A stretch of 64,000 bases of DNA from GWE2-42-39 sp963662895 (GCA_963662895.1 OY759981.1:496001-560000), one strand, 5' to 3'. Counted from the first letter of the stretch, positions 25,999 through 36,104 are shown. Notes: generated by a model from the sequence alone, not told the origin. Made by a program: numbers and translations.

Positions 25999-27190
25999 AA
26001 TACGGATAAGATTATTGCCAAAATACAAGCTAAATTAGCAAACGAAAAAGATGTTTTATCGGAGTTAGAGCTGAATAACTTTTTAAAACAGATTCAGAAG
26101 CGGGGCATTGAGAAGATGCTGGAAGAAGAGCTTGACGGACATTTGAGTTATGAAAAGAACCAAAAGTCTGATAATGCCAATTCCCGCAATGGTTTTACCG
26201 AAAAGAAAATCCGCACCTCGTTAGGAGAAGCCAACATTCAGGTTCCACGCGACCGTGACGCCTCGTTTAATCCGATGATAGTACCCAAGCGGGGCAATAT
26301 GGTTGACGGAATAGAAAATGTAATTGTTTCGTTGTACGCCAAGGGAATGAGCAGCAGCGACATTGAAGAGCAGATACGTGAAGTTTATGGTTTTGAGTTT
26401 TCGACCTCCACAATTTCGCGTATCACTGATGCTATTACCGACGACATTGTTGCCTGGCAGAACCGCCCACTCGAACCAGTTTATTTAATTGTCTGGATGG
26501 ACGGCATCGTCTTCAAGGTACGCGAGAACTCCAAAGTAATCAATAAGACCATTTACATGGCTGTGGGGCTGCGCAGAGACGGGAAAAAAGAAGTTCTTGG
26601 ATTATGGCTGGGAAAGAACGAATCGGCCGCATTCTGGATGAGCGTACTGACTGATATGCGAGCCCGGGGTGTAGAAGACATCCTGATTACAGCCACCGAT
26701 AACCTGAACGGATTTACCGATACCATCTGCAATGTTTTTCCTCAATCAAAAACACAGATTTGTGTGGTTCATCAAATCCGTAATGCCTACCGTTACGTGG
26801 GTTGGAAGGATAAAAAAGCTTTTACCCGCGACATGAAACAAATCTACAATGCTCCAACAAAAGAAGCTGCAGCAGCCGCTTTAAAAGATTTTGCCCAATA
26901 ATGGGAAGACAAATATTCTTATGCAATTAAAAGTTGGAGGGATAATTGGGAAGACCTTACAGTGTTTTTTGAGTTTCCCCTGGAAATCCGCAAAATAATC
27001 TACACAACAAACCTAGTTGAAAATCTAAATGGTAAAATCAGAAAGTACACGAAAAACAAACTTTCTTTTCCTTCTGATCAGGCTGTTATGAAATCCGTAT
27101 ATTTGGCAACAAGAGAAGCAACTAAAAAAATGGTCGATGCCAATCCAGAATTGGGGCATAATCCTGAATCAGTTCTTAGTCATTACATAC
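25999..27190 (+). pseudogene. IS256-family transposase remnant
   Basis: A continuous frame from about 25999 lacks a start codon (NTDKIIAKIQAKLANEKDVL). It runs through RNGFTEKKIRTSLGEANIQV, DGIVFKVRENSKV, the first catalytic Asp (WMDGI), TDNLNGF and VVHQIRNAYRYV, and hits an in-frame TAA at 26899-26901. The same frame then continues WEDKYSYAIKSWRDNWEDLT and IIYTTNLVENLNGKIRK with the catalytic Glu. A frameshift and joining to IS110 sequence occur near 27140-27190. It is dead, with no intact ends found. Confidence 0.85.
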
Positions 27191-27454
27191 ACCGGAACAA
27201 GCATAAGAACTCGTTCTCATATAACTAAAAAAGGAAATCCACACATCAGGAACCATTTATTTATGTGCAGTTTTACTGCAAGTATACATAACCCAGCTTG
27301 CGATGCATTATTTAATCGTATTGTAAATAAATGGAAATCCAAGAAGCTGGCACTAATTGCAGTGTGTAATAAACTATTAAAACAGTCTTTTGCAGTGCCC
27401 TTGAGTGGAATACCTTACGACCCGGAATATCGGTCAAGGCTCAAACTTCAATAA
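27190..27454 (+). pseudogene. IS110-family transposase, 3' fragment
   Basis: The frame ending at 27454 reads SIRTRSHITKKGNPHIRNHL, FMCSFTASIHNPACDALFNR and KKLALIAVCNKLLKQSFAV, the C-terminal transposase_20 domain of IS110 elements. The N-terminal DEDD part is absent. It is joined directly to the IS256 remnant. A 15-bp inverted repeat (27454-27468 with 27495-27509) follows. Confidence 0.8.
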
Positions 27455-27509
27455 TTTTTCATTTTGAATCTGCCTTCACAATAAAAAAAGGTAGTTCAAA
27501 ATGAAAAAT
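27454..27509. repeat. Hairpin with 15-bp stem
   Basis: ATTTTTCATTTTGAA at 27454-27468 pairs perfectly with 27495-27509 across 26 bases. Its right arm overlaps the 8-bp target duplication of the ISAon1-family element. It may be a terminator or an end of the decayed IS110 insertion. Confidence 0.6.
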
Positions 27510-27576
27510 CATGGGATCAGTTAAAAAAGTTGTGGAGAAAAATATAAAAACGAACTTTGTATTTTATATTTTACAA

Positions 27577-27963
27577 ATGAAGGGACAATCAAACGAACAT
27601 TACCAGACATTGCTAAAATTACTTTTACCAGAAGAAATCTTTGAATATTTCGACATTGTTCAAATAGAAACAGGAGAAAAAGAAATCCATGTACATTTGG
27701 AAGAAAAGGCAATAAAGCCGGAAGGATATGAATTGGTAAAGCTTATTTCCAAAGGATTTTATAACGAATCAGTGATACAGGATTTTCCATTACGGGACAA
27801 AGCCATGTTTTTGCACGTAAAGCGTCGGAGATGGTTTTCAGAATCGACAGGCAAGACAGTAGAGAGGGACTGGGATAGTGTTGCAAAAGGGACTCGTTTG
27901 ACGAAAGGTTTTGCAATTTTTTTAAAAGGGTTTTTTGGACAATTACCCCATCAGCAGCAATAG
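27577..27963 (+). CDS. ISAon1-family transposase, N-terminal reading frame
   Basis: The first transposase reading frame. It can be opened at 27511, inside the terminal repeat, but MKGQSNEHYQTLLKLLLPEE at 27577 is a more natural start. The sequence DFPLRDKAMFLHVKRRRWFS, with TGKTVERDWDSVAKGTRLTK, is the N-terminal DNA-binding region of ISAon1-type transposases. It overlaps the second frame by 29 bases, where a programmed frameshift or reinitiation would normally join them. It is no longer useful to this copy, because the second frame is interrupted. Confidence 0.75.
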   Translation: MKGQSNEHYQTLLKLLLPEEIFEYFDIVQIETGEKEIHVHLEEKAIKPEGYELVKLISKGFYNESVIQDFPLRDKAMFLHVKRRRWFSESTGKTVERDWDSVAKGTRLTKGFAIFLKGFFGQLPHQQQ

Positions 27964-28975
27964 TTTAGAAAAGTACTATTCCATTGATGGGGATCGTTTT
28001 GGGCAACAGTACAAAGAGTATTTGAGTGATTTTCCCACTTGGGGACAAAAGCCACATGCAAAGGACTGGATTCTTTTCCCGGAGAACGTTGGTACACAAT
28101 TAAGCATTGACGAGACAGCCCTTACCAATGGAGAACTTTACACGATTGTAACCAATAAAGCAGGCAAAGGGAAAAAAGGCGCATTAGTTGCAATGGTTGA
28201 AGGTACGGAGGCAGAAAAAATCATAGAGGTTTTAAAAAGAATCCCCGAAGAAAAAATCAATATGGTAAAAGAAGTAACACTTGATATGGCCAATTCCATG
28301 GATAAAATAGTACGAAGATGTTTTCCCAAAGCTAAGCGGGTGATCGACCGTTTCCATGTTCAAAAATTGGCTTACGATGCATTACAGGAGATGCGTATTG
28401 CCCATCGTTGGGATGCAATAAACGAAGAGACCAACGCCATTGAAAATGCAAAAGCAGATGGTAAAAAATATGTTCCGGAAATATTAAGCAATGGGGATAC
28501 AAAAAAGCAACTACTTGCCCGTAGTCGGTATTTATTGTTCAAGTCTGGTGATAAATGGACGGAGAAACAAAAGAAAAGAGCTGCAATATTATTTGAACTT
28601 TTTCCTGACATATACATACACCGGAGCAAGGTGACCCCCTTATAAGGGAAAATCAAAGAATAAACCGATAAATATTCAGATGACATTTTGTTCATGTTTA
28701 GCCCATAAAAAGAGGTAAATATGCAATTAACTGTGACATTTTGTAAAAAAAATGAAGTTGCCGGGCAAGGGTTTTCGTATTTTCCGGAGCAAGCTGGCCC
28801 CCCAGTCGAAAAAGAGAGGGAAAACAGCCGGATTCCGGAGCAAGGTGACCCCACCGTGGGTATCTTTAATACATTGTTTCATAAATGTTTCCGGAGCATA
28901 TTGACCCCTTTGGGAAATGACTTGGTTTATATTTGCGACTCACTGAAAATATTAATCATTGAGAGCAAATATACT

Positions 28976-30436
28976 ATGGCGGGAAAAACAAGTTCAATGT
29001 CAGTTATAAAAGAAGTACTCCGGGAGTACAAAGAGAATGTCGGGAAGAAACGCATAGCCGTCAATCTGGGCATAAGCAAAAGCACAGTAAAAAGGTATAT
29101 AGAAATAGCAGAAAAAGATCCGCTGCCATTACCGGAACTAATCAGGTTGGAAGATCCTGTCCTTGAGAAGCGATTCAATGCAGGGAATCCTGCCTGTAAA
29201 GACAAACGCTATGAGCGTTTTAAGGAACTTATTCCTTATTACGTAAAAGAGTTGGAGAAGCCACATGTGACCAGGACGTTGTTATGGAACGAATACAGGG
29301 ATCAGGACCCTTTAGGTTACGGGTTCTCGCAGTTCTGTTACCATCTGGCGCAGGCAATGATCCCAAAGCCCCGGGTGGTAACGGTACTTACTGATAAATT
29401 TGTTCCCGGAGAAAAAATCTTCCTGGATTTTGCCGGGGATAAATTGTCGTATGTGGACAGGGGCACAGGAGAAATCATAAAAGTCTGTGTCTTTGTAGCA
29501 TGTCTGCCGTATTCGGATTATACCTACTCATTGGCGGTTCCCTCCCAAAATCAGGAAGACTTTGCCTATGGGCTAATGAAGTGTTTAAACAGTATAGGAG
29601 GTGTTCCGAAAATCATCGTGATAGATAATCTCAAAGCCGGGGTGATAAAGGCCTCCAGCGGTCATTCTCCCAGACTGAATGAACTCTTTTGCCAGGTAGC
29701 CACCCATTACAATGCCGTTGTTCTTCCTGCCTATCCGAAGAGTCCGAGACATAAAGCCAAGGTGGAAAACCAGGTTCATTTGATATACAACAGGGTATAT
29801 GCAAAATTGCGCCACAGGATTTTCTTTTCCCTGAATGAGCTGAATAAGGCCATCGGGGAGTTGACATTAAAGCATAACCAGACAAGGATGCAACAACGGG
29901 ATTACAGCAGGGAGGAGCACTTCCTGAGCAATGAGCGGGAATACCTTCAGCCCCTTCCCCAAACGGATTTTGAGATTAAATATATGGCCAGACTCAAAGT
30001 ACAGGAAAACTGTCATATCTATCTGAAAAGAGATCAACATTATTACTCCGTACCATATCAGTACATTGGCCAGAGCGTAACGGTTGAATATACCCGGACA
30101 ATGCTGAAAACCTATTTGAACGGAGAAATGCTCTCCTCGCATCTGCGGACTTACGGATGGGGATATACCACAGTCGGGGATCATCTTGCATCAAACTCTC
30201 TGGCTTATTTAAACCGTTCGGCTGAAAAATATATCGAAAAGGGATACCAAAAATCACCTTTACTGGGTGAACTTTTTGAAAAAATATTTAAAGAGACCAA
30301 CACCCCTCCGGAGTTCTGGTATTGCAGGTGTAACGAGTTGTTAGCCATGAATAAAGAGAAAAATAACGAATCTTACAACTTTGCATTGAATACAGCCATA
30401 CGTTTTTCCATCTTCAGTCCCAGACGAATAAAATAG
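28976..30436 (+). CDS. istA: IS21-family transposase IstA
   Basis: I choose ATG 28976 (486 residues, MAGKTSSMSVIKEVLREYKE), since the frame open from 28721 would put coding sequence through the terminal binding sites. Residues about 20-45 are a helix-turn-helix (AVNLGISKSTVKRYIEIAEK). The DDE integrase core follows: Asp in EKIFLDFAGD, Asp in IIVIDNLKAG, Glu in HKAKVENQV. A TATATTTG -7 box at 28928-28935 precedes it. It catalyses cut-and-paste or one-ended joining together with IstB. The gene is intact. Confidence 0.92.
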   Translation: MAGKTSSMSVIKEVLREYKENVGKKRIAVNLGISKSTVKRYIEIAEKDPLPLPELIRLEDPVLEKRFNAGNPACKDKRYERFKELIPYYVKELEKPHVTRTLLWNEYRDQDPLGYGFSQFCYHLAQAMIPKPRVVTVLTDKFVPGEKIFLDFAGDKLSYVDRGTGEIIKVCVFVACLPYSDYTYSLAVPSQNQEDFAYGLMKCLNSIGGVPKIIVIDNLKAGVIKASSGHSPRLNELFCQVATHYNAVVLPAYPKSPRHKAKVENQVHLIYNRVYAKLRHRIFFSLNELNKAIGELTLKHNQTRMQQRDYSREEHFLSNEREYLQPLPQTDFEIKYMARLKVQENCHIYLKRDQHYYSVPYQYIGQSVTVEYTRTMLKTYLNGEMLSSHLRTYGWGYTTVGDHLASNSLAYLNRSAEKYIEKGYQKSPLLGELFEKIFKETNTPPEFWYCRCNELLAMNKEKNNESYNFALNTAIRFSIFSPRRIK

Positions 30437-30585
30437 CTATACCGTAATGCTCAAAATGCACGGAATATTTTATCCGGTTACCAGGAAGAGACTCCCTGTA
30501 CCAACAGGGAAAATCTTAGGGGTGGTTCCTATTACAAATGATATGAATAACGACACTTCACAGATAAACAAAAAACAAATTTATT

Positions 30586-31305
30586 ATGAATGAGATTTTA
30601 GAACAGTTTCACAGACTAAAACTTCCGGGCATGGCCAAACAGTGGCAAACCCTTTACGAAATGCGTAAAACAGAGTCCCTGACCTTTGCAGACGGGTTGC
30701 AACTATTACTCCAGTCGGAACATGATGAAAGACAAATAAGAAGGACTGAGAGACTTGTAAAAAGGGCCAGGTTCAGATACCACGCCTCTCTGGATAATCT
30801 TTATTTTGATCCCGGAAGAGGGATCATGGAAAGTATGGTGAGAACATTGGCAACCGGACAGTATATAGAAAAAGGCGAAGCCATTATCATTACCGGAGCT
30901 ACCGGAAGCGGGAAAAGTTTCCTGGCTACTGCTTTTGGTTTCCAGGCCTGTTCTCAGGGCTATAAAGTGGCATACTATAATATTTATAAACTTCTTGAAC
31001 AGATAAAAATAGCCAGGCTGGAAGGTACTGCCGGAAAGTTGATTGCTAATATTGCCAAATATGATTTGTTGATCATTGACGATTTGGGATTACAACCGCT
31101 CAAAGGCCAGCAGCAAAGTGATCTGCTGGAAATTGTCGAAGACCGTCATGGATTAAAATCCACTATCATCGTCGGACAATTGCCCGTTTCCGGCTGGCAT
31201 GAGATGCTCGGTGGAAGCCTCACGGCTGATGCTATTCTTGATCGGATTGTCCATACGGCTCACAGATTTGAATTAAAAGGAGAAAACAGTTTAAGAAAGA
31301 AATAA
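30586..31305 (+). CDS. istB: IS21-family helper ATPase IstB
   Basis: 239 residues, a DnaC-like AAA+ ATPase. Walker A is GATGSGKS (104-111) and Walker B is LLIIDDLG (about 164-171). The N-terminal LKLPGMAKQWQTL helix is typical of IstB, which selects the target and regulates IstA. It follows istA after 149 bases and precedes the right terminal repeat. Intact. Confidence 0.93.
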   Translation: MNEILEQFHRLKLPGMAKQWQTLYEMRKTESLTFADGLQLLLQSEHDERQIRRTERLVKRARFRYHASLDNLYFDPGRGIMESMVRTLATGQYIEKGEAIIITGATGSGKSFLATAFGFQACSQGYKVAYYNIYKLLEQIKIARLEGTAGKLIANIAKYDLLIIDDLGLQPLKGQQQSDLLEIVEDRHGLKSTIIVGQLPVSGWHEMLGGSLTADAILDRIVHTAHRFELKGENSLRKK

Positions 31306-31784
31306 TAATTTTACGCCATAGAATATCAAATAGGGGTCAGCATGAACGGAACATTGGGGTCAGCTTCCTCCGGAATATGCACTGACATAAAACAAGGGTA
31401 TTCTCTTACTCATTCATTAAGGATGATATTTTCAAAAAACAAAAACAAAGGCGTAGCTTATACGAAAATGGCTAAGTGGTTTAATGATGTTACCGAATCT
31501 GGATTTAAATCATTCAATACCATATCTGCAACATTCTATTCGCATTATCCTGAAATATTGAACTTCTTTGACAATCGAAGCACGAACGCTTCTGCTGAAT
31601 CTTTCAATGCTAAACTGAAAACTTTCAGGGCTACTCAAAGAGGTGTTGTTGATATTGAATTCTTCCTGTTCAGAGTTGCTAAAATTTATGCTTGACCGGT
31701 AACTCCACAACTTTTTCATGTGATCCAAATCATGGGCAGAAGACTTGGTTTTTACCTTAAGTTCTTTGTTGTAGGGTATTAATG

Positions 31785-32249
31785 CTATGTCAAATCCAAC
31801 TCCATTTTAAAATCAGCCATCTCATATTTTGCATTCTCAAATATAATTTCCTTAAAGCCAAGTTTTTTATATAATGCAATTGCACTTTTTAGTTTTATAT
31901 TTGTTTCAAGGATTATCTTTTCCATCCTCATTTTTTTGCAAATTTCAATGCAATGATCCATTAATTTTCTTCCCAAACCTAATCCCTGATATTCACTATT
32001 TACACCTAATTTTAATATTTCAACATGGTATTCATTTACTTTTTTCAATGCCACAGTACCAACAACAATATTATCATATAAAGCAAGAAAAATATGACCT
32101 CCTTTATCTAAAATCTCTTCTTTAGGATTTTCTAGCATTGGCGTGTCAACATCTTCATATAAATTAAATTTCTCTAACCATTCAAGAGATAATTTCCTAT
32201 ATATTTCATGATATTGTTTTTCATAAGGAATTATTCTAATTTTTTTCAT
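31785..32249 (-). CDS. GNAT family N-acetyltransferase
   Basis: 154 residues covering a complete GNAT fold. EILKLGVNSEYQGLGLGRKL (about 73-92) holds the acetyl-CoA pyrophosphate loop (Q/R-x-x-G-x-G/A), and NIKLKSAIALYKKLGFKEI is the motif B region. The substrate is unknown. It lies just outside the right end of the ISAon1 element, in an AT-rich stretch with the next two genes. Confidence 0.85.
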   Translation of the reverse strand: MKKIRIIPYEKQYHEIYRKLSLEWLEKFNLYEDVDTPMLENPKEEILDKGGHIFLALYDNIVVGTVALKKVNEYHVEILKLGVNSEYQGLGLGRKLMDHCIEICKKMRMEKIILETNIKLKSAIALYKKLGFKEIIFENAKYEMADFKMELDLT

Positions 32250-32289
32250 CTATAGTAATATTAAATATTGCAGATAGTTATATTCACTT

Positions 32290-32777
32290 CTATATTATAT
32301 TTTTGTGCATAATATAAGTATCAACAAAACCCAACTCAGAGTGTCTAAATCCGTTAGGTGTAATTCCAATTATTTCAAATCCATATTTTTTCCATAATTC
32401 TACTGCTCCTTTATTTGTACTTACCACAATGTTGAATTGAATACCCTTAAATCCATTTTCTTTTGCTAATTGCAGAAAATGTTCACAAAGTTTTTTTCCA
32501 ATCCCTTTTTCCCTTGAGCATTTGGGTTTACCATATAACTACAACTAGCAATATGATTTCCTAAGTCTATTTGGTTAGGTTTAATAATATATGTTCCAAG
32601 AATCAGTCCGTTCCTTTCGATTACATAGGTTTCCATATTATCAGCAAACCAGTGTTTTTTCAGATCTATTTTAGGAGTATTAGGATTAAAGACATAGGTA
32701 TCTCCAGTTTTAATGACCTTTGAGAATATTTCCCAAACTTTATCAATATCGGTTTCTGTTGCTTTTCTAATATTCAT
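32290..32777 (-). pseudogene. GNAT family acetyltransferase, frameshifted
   Basis: From the ATG at 32777 the frame reads MNIRKATETDIDKVWEIFSK and proceeds to YMVNPNAQGKK, then goes out of frame. The lost part continues in another frame as GIGKKLCEHFLQLAKENGFK, TNKGAVELWKKYGFEIIG and ends DTYIMHKNII at 32290. The break sits in a run of A residues (T-run near 32505 on the plus strand), and one missing base restores QGKKGIGKKL. A sequencing error is possible. Confidence 0.8.
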
Positions 32778-32982
32778 TTCAGTCTTTTTGGAATCTTGAC
32801 TAACATCAAATTACATTGATTTTATCTCTAATCGCTTTATTATATGCTACTTTTGTCAGTTTAACATCAAATTTTCATTACAAATTCCTCAAAATGGAAT
32901 TTGGCTTGTTTATAAGCTCAGTTCTTTGTTGTGTGCAGATTTTCACTTCTTTACCCTTTCTTAATCATCGTCAACACTACTA

Positions 32983-34497
32983 TTAGTCAGATAAATATTC
33001 TCTAGCTTCTTTAGTTAAAGGAATAACATCAGATTGGTCTATATATTTTAAACTAAATTTTCTATTAAGAGTCATTAATAATTTCATACCAAAAGATATG
33101 CGATTAACATATGAATAAAGACCAATTGCACCATATGATATGGATTTGGCATCAGACTTATAAATGCTTTTAATATATTTTGCATCCTTAAATATTGTAT
33201 CAATCTCATTCCCGAAAGTCAAGTGACTTTTTGGTGTTTTGCCTTCCTTAATCAATTCTCCCATGTTCTTTGCACTCATAGCAGCAGCCATCGCAGCTCT
33301 TCCAATCCCAACCATTTTAATATTTGGTGCGCCCAGAGCTATTGCTTTAAACATCGTATCTTCCATTGCAATACCTCCTGCTATCGCTATTTCAGGAATC
33401 CAACCACCATCATTGGCTATTTCTTTAATGATTCTATTTACTATTTTCTCTAAATCAATTGTTGGATGGCTCCATTCATTCATCATCTTACACGGACTAT
33501 GTCCCGTTCCACCACCTGCCCCATCAAAGGTTATTAAGGCAATTTTATTTTTTGATGCAATCTGTATAACTCGTTTTATGTCTTCAATATCATATCCTGC
33601 CATCTTAAATAAAATATTGGTAGCACCAAGCTCTCTGTATTTATTTATAAGGTTTTCAAGTATGGATTCATTCCACATTGGCAAACGACCATATAGCATA
33701 AAATGAAAACCTTCATCACGATCAAATGTTTCTTTAATCCCTTCATCCATTGGGTTTGGAAAAATCAAATACCCTTTATTTTTAAGAGATACTGCTTCAT
33801 CATAGGAATATACCGGAAGTACATGCTGAATTCCTTTTGCAGCCTGTCCAAACTTAATCTCGATGGTTCTAAGCTCAAAGTTTTTTAGTGCATACTCAGC
33901 CGTTCCTACTACAATATCATCAGCATTTACCTGCAATACAATATCACCATATCCTTTTTCAAATCGTCTGAAACAATCAATCATTTTTCCCAGGATAGGT
34001 GCATGTGTTACTTTTCCATTGCTGTCATGTTTTAAATCAAGATCTTTATTTATAGCACTTTCACCGATTACAACCATTACTCCAGCCATCGCTGCGCCGG
34101 AATAATAATCTTCCCAATTTAATTTTGCCATTGCAGGCAATATTATAGGAGCCTTTAATTTAATCTTGTTTTGATAACCAATTTCGTAAGAAATATCTGC
34201 TGAATGAACATTTGTTTGTTCTGCATCTTCGGGTGCACCAATTGCACCAAATACACGACCATTAATATTAAAATGCGAAAAATCAAATGGATATTTTTTT
34301 TCAGATGCAAACTGTTGGGTGTTTGTATTATATGGATAAGCAACCTCAGTTCCTCTAATTGCAGATAATCCTATCTCACACAAACCCGTGCATTGATCGG
34401 AGCATACCGAACACATTCCTGATAAATCACATAAATTATCTGGTGTTCTAAGTTTTGTGTTGGTAAAAGTTGTTGATAATTTTGGACTTAATGACAT
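32983..34497 (-). CDS. FMN-binding glutamate-synthase-like protein
   Basis: 504 residues. An N-terminal Cys cluster (CDLSGMCSVCSDQCTGLCEIG, about 23-43) is followed by a glutamate-synthase FMN barrel: ITFDGAGGGTGHSPCKMMNE (about 318-337) is the GGTG loop, and IAIAGGIAMEDTMFKAIALG is the late barrel with the phosphate-binding site. Members of this group oxidise or aminate small substrates using FMN and iron-sulphur clusters; the exact reaction is unknown, and the amidotransferase domain of glutamate synthase is absent. The codon use is AT-rich, like the neighbouring acetyltransferase genes and unlike the core genes, which suggests transfer as a block (31.7-34.5 kb). Confidence 0.75.
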   Translation of the reverse strand: MSLSPKLSTTFTNTKLRTPDNLCDLSGMCSVCSDQCTGLCEIGLSAIRGTEVAYPYNTNTQQFASEKKYPFDFSHFNINGRVFGAIGAPEDAEQTNVHSADISYEIGYQNKIKLKAPIILPAMAKLNWEDYYSGAAMAGVMVVIGESAINKDLDLKHDSNGKVTHAPILGKMIDCFRRFEKGYGDIVLQVNADDIVVGTAEYALKNFELRTIEIKFGQAAKGIQHVLPVYSYDEAVSLKNKGYLIFPNPMDEGIKETFDRDEGFHFMLYGRLPMWNESILENLINKYRELGATNILFKMAGYDIEDIKRVIQIASKNKIALITFDGAGGGTGHSPCKMMNEWSHPTIDLEKIVNRIIKEIANDGGWIPEIAIAGGIAMEDTMFKAIALGAPNIKMVGIGRAAMAAAMSAKNMGELIKEGKTPKSHLTFGNEIDTIFKDAKYIKSIYKSDAKSISYGAIGLYSYVNRISFGMKLLMTLNRKFSLKYIDQSDVIPLTKEAREYLSD

Positions 34498-34607
34498 AGT
34501 AATTTCATTTAATAACTTATTATAATTAGTAATACTCTGCTTAATATTTTATTGTCAATAATCAATATCTAATTTTTTTTGTGCTATACGCGTTTTTAAA
34601 TTTGCAC

Positions 34608-35700
34608 AGTAGAGTAGAGCCTGATAGCCCACTCAAAATTAGTACACATAAATATACGTATTTCGAGCAAACTATCAGTACCCCCTGCATCAAACCGTAC
34701 GTGAACTATTCGCTCATACGGCTTACCGATAGAGTTCTGCCTGTAGCGTTCGCACGATACTTCAAGCTCGCATATTTTTCGATATCAAGTAAGTGTTTAT
34801 ACTTGACCAAATTATCGAATGGACGCTGGCGAAGCGTTTTATGGGCTTTTCGTCCTTTGCTTTTCAGCCATTTATACAGTTTGTAATCTAAATGCCATTT
34901 GATCTGGCTTACCGTGTCCCAAATGTGTGTTACCCCGGTGATACTGTAGTAGTTTAGCCACCCAATTAGTATCTCGTTTAATTTGTAGACCATCGGCTCG
35001 ATATTCCAATGCCTCCCCAAACAATCACTGATATTGGCATAAAGCTTCGACCGTGATTTTGTACTGAGACGAATATTGGTGTACCGTTTCGTGTTCCACT
35101 TAAACTTCGATTGTACCATGCGGAACTCAAAGCCCAGAAAGCAAAAACTACTCTTGCTGATGTGCAGCAATTTGGTTTTCTTCTGGTTGATCGTGAGTCC
35201 CATTCGGCTCAGGGTTTCACTCATGCGCCGAAGTATCTTCGGTGGATAATGCTTTGTTTTCATTAGAATGAAATCGTCGGCATACCGCACTATGCGGATG
35301 TCTTCTTTTGCATAAACACCTTCAGGGTCATTAATCAGCTGATCGAATACATTCATGTAAATATTAGCCAGTAGTGGGGATATCACACCTCCTTGTGGCG
35401 TGCCAATCCTACTTTTGGTCAGTTGCCCGTCGGCTTGTTGAATCGGGCTGCGCAGCCATTGTCGTAGTAGTTTAAGGATACCTCTGTCGGCAAGCCGTCT
35501 GGATACAACTTTCATCAGTTTGTCGTGAGGTATCGTGTCGAAGTATTTCGACAGATCGGCATCGTAAACAAACTGGTAGCCTGCAAACAGGTTCTCCTTA
35601 ATCTTGCGAATGGCATCCTGCGCACTCCTCTTCGGACGAAAGCCATACGAGGTTTCAATGAAATCGGCCTCAAACAAAGGTTCGATCATCATCTTGCAGC
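34608..35700 (-). mobile_element. Group II intron, 3' portion
   Basis: The minus strand past the reverse-transcriptase stop has GAGCCGTATGAGCGAATAGT and TTCACGTACGGTTTGATG (about 34680-34717), a recognisable domain V hairpin, then a domain VI-like stem ending near CTACTCTAC at about 34608. The upstream end is truncated around 35700, where unrelated sequence begins. The 5' half, including domain I, is missing. Confidence 0.8.
34706..35692 (-). pseudogene. ltrA: Group II intron reverse transcriptase/maturase, 5'-truncated
   Basis: The 328-residue remainder starts inside the palm (MMIEPLFEADFIETSYGFRP) and keeps motif A (YDADLSKYFDTIP), TPQGGVISPLLANIY, the YADD box (IVRYADDFILM), FCFLGFEF and a maturase region (MVYKLNEILIGWLNYYSITG). 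About 80-100 N-terminal residues are missing because the intron is cut at about 35700. A stop comes normally at 34706. It makes a useful contrast with the RT-like gene at 11.3-12.4 kb, which aligns with it but lacks YADD. Confidence 0.88.
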
Positions 35701-36104
35701 GATTCCAATTTTAGGAATGAATTTTTGTAGTCCTTGAAAACAAAGGTTTTAAGGGAACAGTGAAAAAATAATTTCCGGGTTAATTTACTTTTAAGGTAAT
35801 GTTTTATATGACTGGCAGTCAGTGTGTTGGTATTTTTACATAAAAATCCGGCGAAACCGGATTGTACAGTCTCATAATTTCATTATGTTTGAGTTAATAT
35901 AATTTTTAAAAAAGCGGACAGGTTTAACTCACCTCCATAGGTCCGCTTTTGTTTTACTAAAGTATTAATTTTCAGAATAATAAACAAATGATTGTTGTGT
36001 TTTTTGAATGCAGGAGTTCTTTTATTAACTTTTTTTAGAGCAAAGAAAGTTGCAGGGCAAAATTAGCCCTATTTGCAGGGAAACAGTTCATTCTTACTGT
36101 TTTC
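35700..36104. other. Intergenic region between intron fragment and transposase
   Basis: About 400 bases. The only clear signal is the hairpin/terminator at 35910-35950. The junction with the intron at about 35700 shows no clean inverted repeat or target duplication that I can define. Confidence 0.4.
35910..35955 (+). terminator. Rho-independent terminator-like hairpin
   Basis: AAAAGCGGAC (35910-35919) pairs with GTCCGCTTTT (35941-35950) across 21 bases and is followed by GTTTTAC. It may belong to a gene displaced by the insertions, or insulate the transposase. Confidence 0.6.

Larger units (their letters stand above)
28605..31389 (+). mobile_element. Complete IS21-family element with 8-bp target duplication
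   Basis: Target duplication CTGACATA at 28605-28612 and 31382-31389. Element 28613-31381 (2769 bp) with imperfect terminal repeats (CCGGAGCAAGGTGACCCC on the left, CCGGAGGAAGCTGACCCC on the inverted right). Further internal copies of the TTCCGGAGCAnnnTGnCCCC site occur at 28782, 28833 and 28889, typical of the multiple IstA-binding sites of IS21. It contains intact istA and istB. Confidence 0.92.
27935..31695 (+). pseudogene. ISAon1-family transposase, catalytic frame split by IS21
   Basis: The left part (27935-28612) has LSIDETALTNGELYTIVTNK with the first catalytic Asp and DMANSMDKIVRRCFPKAKRV with the next, up to FELFPDI. The right part (31390-31695) resumes KQGYSLTHSLRMIFSKNKNK and carries ASAESFNAKLKTFRATQRG with the catalytic Glu. 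Removing 28613-31389 restores FPDI-KQGYS in frame exactly. Disrupted by insertion. Confidence 0.9.
27506..31734 (+). mobile_element. ISAon1-family insertion sequence, interrupted by an IS21-family element
   Basis: Terminal inverted repeats at 27514-27537 and 31703-31726 share CTCCACAACTTTTT and end GATCC. They are flanked by identical 8-base target duplications AAATCATG (27506-27513 and 31727-31734). The transposase lies in two overlapping frames (27511-27963 and 27935 onward). The second frame is cut at 28612 by an IS21-family element and resumes at 31390. Confidence 0.85.
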
